64,000 nt of DNA from Branchipolynoe longqiensis (Eukaryota > Annelida > Polychaeta > Phyllodocida > Polynoidae), in assembly GCA_030323885.1 (NCBI GenBank), contig CM059203.1, positions 1,860,001 to 1,924,000 on the forward strand, given 5' to 3'. The notes under the pieces were generated by a model. It saw only the letters and a list, made by a program, of their open reading frames with translations, was not told where the DNA came from and did not search any database. Shown one piece after another: positions 55,686-64,000 of the stretch (the stretch's first letter is position 1; each line of letters begins with the position of its first letter). A program made the translations under genes and the position numbers.

Positions 55686-55975
55686 GCCGTGTTCACACAC
55701 GGGCGTTAAGTCACCTCAACTAGTTCGCCTTGTCTAGTTCGGCTCACATTCGCCGTGTGGATGTTACACTGAAGCGAATTAGGGCTATTTCGCCTCATGT
55801 GGTTCGCTTCAAGTAAACCACGTCGCGAGGTAGTCCAGATGAACCAAACTAGCTTAAGTCGGCCCAAGTTACCAGTGTGAACGGTAGCGGCTTAGATGAG
55901 CCGGATTAAGGACGTCACAGTCGAGACCTGAGTTTGTTGACTTTCCGGTAAATTTGCTCTATTAACCTGCTAGTA
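55686..55975. mobile_element. TTAA-type MITE, copy C, truncated by satellite
   Basis: TTAA (55682-55685) precedes GCCGTGTTCACACACGGG. It matches copy B to about TTTGTTGACTTTCCGG and then breaks into the 37-bp array. Confidence 0.7.
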
Positions 55976-57300
55976 TGCCACACCTCTCTTGTATGCCAGT
56001 GTCATATATAGCTCTATCACGTCTCTTGTATGGCAGTGTCATGTATAGCTCTATCACCTCTCTTGTATGTCAATGTCATGTATAGCTCTATCACCTCTTT
56101 TGTATGGCAGTGTCATGTATAGCTCTATCACCTCTTGTATGTCAATGTCATGTATAGCTCTATCACCTCTCCTGTATGCCAGTGTCATGTATAGCTCTAT
56201 CACGTCTCTTGTATGCCAGTGTCATGTATAGCTCTATCACCTCTCTTGTATGTCAGTGCCATGTATAGTTCTATCAACTCTCTTGTATGTCAGTGTCATG
56301 TATGGCTCTATCACCTCTCTTGTATGTCAATGTCATGTATAGCTCTATCACGTCTCTTGTATGCCAGTGTCATGTATAGCTCTATCACCTCTCTTGTATG
56401 TCAATGTCATGTATAGCTCTATCACCTCTCTTGTATGTCAGTGTCATGTATAGCTCTATCACCTCTCTTGTATGTCAATGTCATGTATAGCTCTATCACC
56501 TCTCTTGTATGTCAGTGTCATGTATAGCTCTATCACCTCTCTTGTATGTCAATGTCATGTATAGCTCTATCACCTCTTTTGTATGTCAGTGTCATGTATA
56601 GCTCTATCACCTCTTGTATGTCAATGTCATGTATAGCTCTATCACCTCTCCTGTATGCCAGTGTCATGTATAGCTCTATCACGTCTCTTGTATGCCAGTG
56701 TCATGTATAGCTCTATCACCTCTCTTGTATGTCAGTGCCATGTATAGTTCTATCAACTCTCTTGTATGTCAGTGTCATGTATGGCTCTATCACCTCTCTT
56801 GTATGTCAATGTCATGTATAGCTCTATCACGTCTCTTGTATGCCAGTGTCATGTATAGCTCTATCACCTCTCTTGTATGCCAGTGTCATGTATAGCTCTA
56901 TCACCTCTCTTGTATGTCAATGTCATGTATGGCTATATCACCTCTCTTGTATGTCAGTGTCATGTATAGCTCTATCACCTATCTTGTATGTCAATGTCAT
57001 GTATAGCTCTATCACCTCTCTTGTATTTCAGTGTCATGCATAGCTCTATCACCTCTCTTGTATGTCAGTGCCATGTATACTTATATCGCCTCTCTTGTAT
57101 GTCAGTGCCAAATATAGCTCTATCAGCTCTCTTGTATGTCAGTAGCATGTATAGCTCTATCGCCTCTCTTGTATGTCAGTATCATGTATAGCTCTATCAC
57201 ATATCTTGTATTTCAGTGTCATGTATAGCTCTATCACCTCTCTTGTATTTCACTGTCATGTATCGTTATATTGTCTCTCTTGTATGTCAGTGTCACATCT
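55976..57300. repeat. 37-bp satellite, about 35 units, with 479-bp higher-order repeat
   Basis: The unit is CCTCTCTTGTATGTCAGTGT + CATGTATAGCTCTATCA. Variant units recur in the same order at 56213-56416 and 56692-56895, 479 bp apart. Units diverge towards the right edge (57060-57300). Confidence 0.95.
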
Positions 57301-57640
57301 GTCTTGCATGTCAATGAAAGGTCACTAAGCACTTTATTTATTATTGTGGGTTTCCCCCTTTTCAAAAGGTTATAAATAGAACAACCTCATGGACAACGCC
57401 AGTTTGGATGTAGCACCTGTTGGCGTGCAGTGTTTTTGTTTCTGTTTACTCCCCCCCCCCCCTGCCGCCTTCTCGCTGCCACCCCCCACAGACACTCATG
57501 GCACATTGCCAGCTTGTGGCAGCGCGTACTGTAAATAAAACCCAAATCGTGACGTCATAGCGTCGGTGGATCGGCGCCAGTGTTTCCATTAACCTGACCG
57601 ACACAGTTCTCACTTGCACCGCCATTGTGTCCGTGTGTGT

Positions 57641-57648
57641 ACACACAC

Positions 57649-57709
<61 letters not shown>
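57641..57709. repeat. (CA)n microsatellite
   Basis: About 34 CA units directly abutting the head of the next SINE. C12 lies upstream at 57451-57462. Confidence 0.97.
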
Positions 57710-57711
<2 letters not shown>

Positions 57712-58032
57712 GCGCGGTGGCAGAATGGGTAGAGCGAGGGCCTCGTGTGCGGGAACTTGGGAGTTTGGTTCCCGGTCGAGTCAACCCAATGACTTAAAAA
57801 ATTGATACTTGTCGCTTCCTAGCCTGGTGCTCAGCATTAATAGGATAGGGCAAGGACTGGTTAGCTCAGTGTCAGGATAATGTGACTGAGTGGGATATCG
57901 GGTCATGGTGCTGGCGGCATGATTTACCAGTGGGGAAGGACTATAAAGTCGCCATGAGTGTGCACTGTCAAGTTGGTATCCATTCTGATATGACCTTAGA
58001 TGTTGCTAGGACATAAAACTTCCACAACTAAC
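57710..58032 (+). mobile_element. SINE type A, full-length forward copy
   Basis: Head GGCGCGGTGGCAGAATGGGT, B box TTTGGTTCCCGG, then the full body and tail ending AACTTCCACAACTAACCAAC. Confidence 0.88.
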
Positions 58033-58049
58033 CAACCCTATTAAACACG

Positions 58050-58300
58050 TGTCGTCACATGTAAGGTGATACTGAGTCAATTAATAGAACCTGTTACTGC
58101 AGAAGCCTATGGTGCTAGAGTTTTGGCAAGCTTACCAAATTTAATTTAATTTACCATGTTTCCATTTCAAATATCTCAAAAGTTAGCAATTTAAAATAAA
58201 AGTTACTTCAAACTAAAGTAAGGTAGATTATATTGAACAACCTAATGTTTATCTCGGAAAATGAGAGAAACTCAAAACCATCGGACTATGCAACTTCAAT
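58050..58300 (+). mobile_element. Family F right part
   Basis: TAATAGAACCTGTTACTGCA ... CATCGGACTATGCAACTTCA; the left third is missing. A 90-bp dispersed repeat (58312-58395) follows, matching 3595-3690. Confidence 0.6.
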
Positions 58301-58854
58301 ATAATGGGCATGACTGGCTGATACAGGTAGTCATGGATTTTGGATTATGCAAATAATGGTTGCACGACTCATTTAAATTGTCTTGGTTAACTATATGATA
58401 GTTACATTTTCAAAACCAAAACAATTATCTAGATTCGATTCTACGTATCTAACTTAGATACATATACATGATTATTACTGTTAATAATTAAGTAACTGTT
58501 GCCAACCACTAGTTTCTCTGTCATTATTCAACTAAACTCAATATTTCATTTGTCTCATCTCCCCTCACCTCCCTAACATCCCTCACCACTCTGATCACCA
58601 CATGACATTTTCCCTGCAGCATTCGGATGCCGCACTTGAAAATGTAAAGTCCCCGGGGGCTGCCCGGAATAAAGCCATGTCCTCCAACTCATGCTTCCCT
58701 GTCGTGTGTGCTATAGACTGTAATGCCCGCACATGCGCATTGCCTGGTTGGCAGAAGAAACCAGTAAACATAGCCAACATTACTAGAATGTAGAAGCTGG
58801 ATTATGGTTTTATGGCTTGTATTTATTTAGGCTTATGCATATATACAAGCATTA

Positions 58855-59765
58855 CGACCAATGCTGCAAACCACCAACAATATCTTAGGCCTGCAGCAGC
58901 TCATCACTGAAAACACAAGGCTCAGGAACAATAGCTCAACAATAGACCTAATACTAACAACTCAAACCATGCCACAAAATGGGGCACTAGAAGCTGGGGT
59001 ATAAGCGACCACAAACTAGTATATGTAACCAAGAAAAAGCTCAAAAGCACAAATCACTATGAATACAAAATCGGCAGGTCCCTAAAAAACTACTCAGAAG
59101 ATACATTAAAAAATCATCTGCACCAAAACATCACACAAAACAGAGATGATGTTGATATCTATTGGGACAACATCATCACAGAAATAAGAAAATCAGCTGA
59201 TGAGATGTGTCCCATGAAGAAAATAAAAATACAAAAAAACCAAGACCCTTGGGTAGACAAAGACCTGCTAACACTCATCACAACCAAAAGTAAACTGGGT
59301 GATAAAGCAAAACGCATAGAAACAATAGAAGACAAACTGGCCTACCGCATCGCCAGAAACAACTCTCTCAAAGCTGTGAGAACAGCAAAAAAGAAATACA
59401 TAATAAAGCAGGACAAAGACTGGGGAAGCAACACAAACAAATTCTGGAAAAATGTAAACCTATTATTCCCCCAAAATAACAAAGTAGAGCATACAAACTT
59501 CCAAGATAACGAAGGGGCAATGCTCACAGACAAAGATGCAGCAAACAAACTGAACAGACACTTTGCCACAATAGGGCAAAAGCTGTCAGAAAAATTTAAA
59601 AAAAGATGGGAAAACAGATCAGGAATCTATATAAACGATCTTGAAAAATGGTTGCAAACTGAATGCCTCCAACTATATGCAGATGACACAGTCATATACG
59701 CAAATGGCACCACAGAAGAGGAGGTAATAACTAAACTAAATAAACTCCTACTAAAACTAGATGAG
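58855..59765 (+). pseudogene. Non-LTR retrotransposon: endonuclease end and reverse-transcriptase fragments
   Basis: 58880-58995 encodes QLITENTRLRNNSSTIDLIL. After a frame change near 58997, GISDHKLVYV (58998 on) is the C-terminal SDH motif of an APE-type endonuclease. The frame stays open to 59822. FWKNVNLLFP and LNRHFATIGQKLS belong to the linker before the reverse transcriptase. The core is mostly deleted: KFKKRWENRS is followed directly by IYINDLEKWL and QLYADDTVIYA, which holds the catalytic YADD. The CR1/Jockey/L2-like grouping is from motif style only. Confidence 0.8.
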
Positions 59766-59767
59766 TG

Positions 59768-60150
59768 CAAAGGGGCATGTGATATGTCACAGCCCACCAG
59801 CGGGATGCCCAATAGAAGGTAACCATGACAAAAGTAGCCAGATAATACACCACACAGCTATGTACAATCCTATGATATGTAAATAGGACTAGGCTAGTCT
59901 AGTAATAAGAGTAGAAAAAATAAATACATATATGCCAAGAAAAAAAACAAAAAAACTAACATAGGCTATTAACCATACCAACCAATTATCTATCTGCTAC
60001 TGAAATGCAGGCAATCAAATACCTTATCAGCAGCCACTGTGTGGTAAGATAACACCAACACTACAACTGGCCAGCATTGAAAACAAGCCTGGGTACCCGG
60101 GCTTATATGCTATGGACAGTATAAATACAGCCTCAATAAAAAAAACTTTT
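59768..60150 (+). mobile_element. LINE 3' end joined to the above
   Basis: From GCAAAGGGGCATGTGATATG to ACAGCCTCAATAAAAAAAAC it matches 14568-15014. The first part present in the other copies (GGCTAGGAAACCCCCACTAA) is missing here, so this copy has a deletion at the coding/3' UTR boundary. Confidence 0.75.
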
Positions 60151-60344
60151 TTTTTTAATAAAATTTATTCTTCACACTGCTTTGTAAGCATTGGCCAGGC
60201 ACACCACGTGACAACAACACAGTGAACTCAGATTCACTGCATTCGCCAATCTGTCAAAAACTACAGATCGTTTGTAAGTTTTAGCTGGGTTGTGGTTCGG
60301 GATCTATGGGCTTTATTTATTGATTCGCAATGCTTTGGAAGCAA

Positions 60345-60665
60345 AAGGAAAGTTTGTTTTATTTAACGATGCCTCCAGAGCACATTGATTTTTATCATCA
60401 GCTATTGGACGTCATTCTGACATATTTCTTTGGAGGAAAACCTGCTGCCACGACATTGCCTACTCCTTCCAATAAGCAGCATGGGGTCTTTAATATGCAC
60501 TTCCCCACAGACAGGACAGCACATACCACAGCCTTTGATGAACCAGTTGTGGACCACTGGTTGGAATTGAAACTAGCCCAAACTGCAAATGGGCCTACCG
60601 CCTGAGCTACGTCCCGCTCCCCTCTTGGGGAGTATCGGGCAGGCCCACACATTGACACAAACATA
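60345..60665 (+). mobile_element. Family E element
   Basis: AGTTTGTTTTATTTAACGAT, GAGCACATTG, ATTTCTTTGGAGG, ACCAGTTGTGGACCACTGGT, then a tail CTGAGCTACGTCCCGCTCCC that the shorter copy at 16478 lacks. Confidence 0.7.
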
Positions 60666-61490
60666 GAGCTGAAATCTAGTGCGTTTGACAGTTATTCCCC
60701 TTTTGAAAATCATAAAAATGATTAATTCAATTGAAGTATTGCTATATTGGTTTCTAATATCCTATGCAAAACAACAATCATATGCTTTATTTTGCCAACC
60801 AGGGCCATTTTGGGTGTGAGTCCCGTAATAGTGATGTCACTGGTCGACGTGTCTATACCATAGTTACCTGCGCACGCACAACGCGCCCTCTGTCGCCGAG
60901 CCGCTCAGTGGTCGGCAGTGGTGTGAGTCCTGGTAGTGTGCTCCAAGCCCACCAGGGGGCGCCCTGCTGTCCAGCTGACAGAAAACCAAAGCAGCATGGG
61001 GTCTTTAATATGCAGCATGGGGTCTTTAATATGCACTTCCCCACAGACAAGACAGCACATACCACAGCCTTTGATGAACCAGTTGTGGACCACTGGTTGG
61101 AATTGAAACTAGCCCAAACTGCAAATGGGCCTACCGCCTGAGCTACGTCCCGCTCCCCTCTTTGGGAGTATCGGGCAGGCCCACACATTGACACAAACAT
61201 AGAGCTGAAATCTAGTGCGTTTGACAGTTATTCCCCTTTTGAAAATCATAAAAATGATTAATTCAATTCAAGTATTGCTATATTGGTTTCTAATATCCTA
61301 TGCAAAACAACAATCATATGCTTTATTTTGCCAACCAGGGCCATTTTGGGTGTGAGTCCCGTAATAGTGCTGTCACTGGTCGACGTGTCTATACCATAGT
61401 TACCTGCGCAGTGGTCGGCAGTGGTGTGAGTCCTGGTAGTGTGCTCCAAGCCCACCAGGGGGCGCCCTGCTGTCCAGCTGACAGAAAACC
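60476..61490. repeat. 536-bp near-identical tandem duplication
   Basis: GCAGCATGGGGTCTTTAATA starts a block at 60476 that recurs at 61012. The two agree almost base for base through CCAGCTGACAGAAAACC. The right unit lacks about 33 bp (CACGCACAACGCGCCCTCTG and following). A third short start lies at 60994. Confidence 0.9.
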
Positions 61491-61639
61491 GTGGCGCAGT
61501 GGCTCGTTCGACTGTTGGTCCCTTTGCGCTTGCGCCGTAATAGTGGGGCGGATATGTGAAATTGGTGTGCACTTCTGGAAAGAAGCATGAAACTTTGTCC
61601 TCGGGGGTTTTGAGTATGCTGATTAAAAAAAATTGCGGG

Positions 61640-62265
61640 AACCACAACGTCACTCGAACGGTTCCCGCCCAAAATTAATGGCCACCACAAAACACGTTTT
61701 TGCCCATGCTCTAATTGCCCCAATTACCATGATCTTGATGTCTATGCCTATGTTTTTAAGGTCAAGGAACCCAATAAAATACATTAGAACTTTCATAACA
61801 AGATGGCTCACTCAGCCTGTACTGTGTAATCAAAATGATCAAACCCACCACTTGGTGCGCTGGCTGTTCCCCTGGCTAAACAGATGCTATAATATATGCA
61901 CAAATGTATATATGAATGTGAAAGATGTGTGATGATGGCAACGAGGACGACGATGATGTGTGCCTGTTCATAGCAATTTCATATTGATGTGTATTCACGC
62001 TTACCCGTCTCATGCATGATATAACCGTATGTGTTTACATGTGAAACACCAACCAGCAGCTGGGTCGATCAAACCCACCACAAGGTGGCACCGCAAAATT
62101 TACATCACATGGGAGAGATAGGGAGTGAGCCGTCCCAGTACCATAGGGCCCCCGGTCTATAGCAACACTATGTTGGCAGCAGGCAAAGGAGCGCGTGGGG
62201 TGGTGGGAGGGGGTGAGGTTGCCATAGGTGCTTATAATAGATAGCTAATTAAATATGGCGACCTC
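61640..62265. other. Intergenic or LINE 3' region
   Basis: It lies downstream (minus strand) of the LINE stop and may include its 3' UTR. GATCAAACCCACCACTTGGT (61840) and GATCAAACCCACCACAAGGT (62068) form a short direct repeat. Confidence 0.35.
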
Positions 62266-62269
62266 ATCA

Positions 62270-64000
62270 CTAGGCTTGTAGAATGGCCTGAATAGCTCGG
62301 TGAATTCTTACCAGGTTCTTGAATTCTAGTTGTGTTTGTGCATGTCTAATTCTGACTGGGAGTTCATTCCATAATTTGCTGCCTTTGTAGATAGGGGCTC
62401 TTGTCAGTCTATTTTGGAGTGGTTTAGGATCTTTGAGGAGTGTAGCGTCCCCCTGCCGGGTAACTCTGGTAGTATGGTCTATGTAGTTTTCATCCTTGGC
62501 TCTGATAAACATAAGAGATAGCAGATGTGCATCTCTCCTTTGGCTCAGGTATGTGATATTAGATCTAGTGTGCATCTCATTCACTGAGAGAACTTTGCCC
62601 CTATATATTGTTCTCAGAGCTCGGTTTTGAGTTCTCTGTAATTTATTTTCTTGTTGTTTTGTTAAAAGGCCATAGATTAGATCATTATAATCTATTATTG
62701 GCAGTATAGTTGCCTTATACAGTTTGAGCGCTGTGTTCTCACTCATGTAGCATCTTATTTTTCTAAAGGTTGTCATTCTCATACCTAGAATTTGGTTCAG
62801 CCTCAATAGTTGCTGGTTCGCATTCAGTGTAGAGTCAAGTGTGGTTCCTAAGTATTTGTACGAGTTCACTTCTCTTAGCACTGCATTGCCTATACATAGC
62901 TCTATATTTTGTGCGTGCGATTTTCTAGATTTTGTTCCAAATATCACATATTCTGATTTTTGTGTGTTTAAGGTAAGTCTGTTATCAGCACACCAAATAT
63001 TGACCTTTTTTAACACCTTGTTTACCATAGTAGCTGCCAGAATAATGTTTTTATTGTGCACTGTGAGGACAGCATCCTCCTCAAAAAGTGTGAAATTAGC
63101 ACTGGTAGACAGCAATGGTAGGTCATTAATAAATATCAGAAAGAGGAGTGGTCCCAAAGTGGAACCTTGGGGCACTCCTGTCCTGACAGTTCTAGTGGAG
63201 GATTCTGTATTATTAATTTTTGTGACTTGTTGTCTGTTGTTAAATAGTTGGATATGAACCTGCATGATCTTTTTCCCAGTCCAGCTCTTTTGATCTTACA
63301 TAGCAGGATTTTGTGGTCAATTGTATCAAAAGCTTTCTTGAAATCAAGAAAAACAGCTATTGTAAGCTCACCTCTGTCTGTGCTAATCAACAATTCATCC
63401 ATTAATGAGGCAAGTGCCTTAGTCGTTGACCTTTCTTTTCTGAAGCCATTTTGTTGAGTGGCTAAATAGTTAGTGTCCTCAAGAAATGTTTTTATTTGGT
63501 CATGAATTATCTGTTCAACTATTCTGCCATGGAAGCAATCTATGCAGTTCATTACAGGACTTTGGGTTACCTACCTTGGGTATAGGGGTAACTGTTGCTC
63601 TCTTCCTTTTTTCTGGGAAAATTCCAGTAGTAATTATGAGGTTGTATTGGTATGTAAATTCATCTATTAGAGCATTGATGGTACCCTTGATAAAGGTTGA
63701 ACTGATGTCCTTCATGCCTGAAGGTTTGAATGGTGATAGATTTTGTACTTTGGTAAGGATCTTCTCTTTTGTTGTTTCTATGTTGGTTAACTGCAACCTT
63801 ATAGTTTTCCTGGACATCATCTTTTGGTTGAAATATTTGGGCTAGGTTAGCTCCTATATCAACAAAGTATTTGTTGATCTCTTCTGCTAGTTGAATATCA
63901 GGTATTGTTTCACCTGTACTGTCGTTTATTAGATTACTGATTTTTGGCTTGGGATCAGGCTCTATTTGATCTAGTTCATACCAAAATTTCTTGGGGTTTT
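62270..64000 (-). pseudogene. Non-LTR retrotransposon reverse transcriptase, runs off the window
   Basis: Minus strand from the window end: FWYELDQIEP, then INKYFVDIGANLA; FKPSGMKDISSTF and ATVTPIPKVGNPKSCN (63515-63820); a break near 63545; QNGFRKERSTTKAL and FLDFKKAFDTIDHK (63136-63552); a break near 63250; then GVPQGSTLGPLLFLIFINDL, and FEEDAV where F/YADD is expected, to the C-terminal thumb region (ending ILQA) at 62270. At least two frameshifts and the altered catalytic box make it inactive. It is homologous to, but clearly a different family from, 58855-59765. Confidence 0.88.

Noticed and set aside
56213..57191. Repeated 67-codon frames
   Set aside because: By-products of the 37-bp satellite; frame repeats every 111 or 148 bp.
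41206..57709. CRISPR-like regular repeats (satellites)
   Set aside because: Repeats are contiguous without unique spacers, and the genome is clearly eukaryotic.
58602..58793. Possible exon after CCCTGCAG at 58618
   Set aside because: An acceptor-like site and a short frame exist, but no domain, donor or neighbouring exon supports it.

Overview
The window looks like nuclear DNA of a lophotrochozoan animal, most likely a marine mollusc and perhaps a gastropod. The evidence is intron-rich genes with GT/AG boundaries, AT-rich intergenic DNA packed with tRNA-headed SINEs, MITEs, satellites and non-LTR/LTR retroelements, and one dispersed element (16478-16712, 54670-54788, 60345-60665) that resembles a repeat I associate from memory with gastropod and bivalve genomes. 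No bacterial-style operon or CRISPR array is present.

Three protein-coding genes can be supported. (1) Positions 171-15371 (+) hold an eight-exon trypsin-like secreted serine protease of about 383 residues. All exon phases agree, and signal peptide, R|IVGG activation site, His/Asp/Ser triad, specificity Asp and substrate pocket are all present. Its outstanding feature is an insertion of about 116 residues between beta-strand residues 33 and 40 (chymotrypsin numbering), in the 37-loop. The insertion has a Thr/Pro-rich half followed by an Asn/Trp/Gly/His repeat half. (2, 3) Two related C2H2 zinc-finger genes lie at 34041-35272 and 46835-47735 (+), each with one coding exon preceded by a splice acceptor in the 5' UTR. 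They share 5'- and 3'-flanking sequence, so they are dispersed duplicates about 12.8 kb apart. The first has nine fingers and has lost a tenth through a 10-bp duplication; the second has eight.

Most of the rest is mobile or repetitive. A degenerate Ty3/gypsy-type element (19697-25319) carries a MITE inside its protease region, several frameshifts and an in-frame 327-bp tandem duplication of its RNase H region. Non-LTR retrotransposon remains lie at 58855-60150 (+) and 62270-64000 (-, running off the window), and three copies of a LINE-type 3' end are present. At least three tRNA-headed SINE types occur, two of them sharing the same 3' tail. Several non-autonomous DNA-element families can be defined by their ends and target duplications: a 9-bp-duplication family with hairpins in both ends (four copies), a CAGGGATGAAAG family with 6-bp duplications (six loci), a CAGGGTTGCCAAC element also with a 6-bp duplication, a TTAA-type family, and others.

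Tandem arrays include a 33-bp minisatellite in the last protease intron that appears to be amplified SINE tail, an alternating A/B 115-bp satellite (51532-52796), a 37-bp satellite with a higher-order repeat (55976-57300), a 77-bp array, a three-unit array of about 200 bp, and (CATA)n, (CA)n and (TA)n tracts. Stretches not listed contain only fragments or sequence in which I see nothing.
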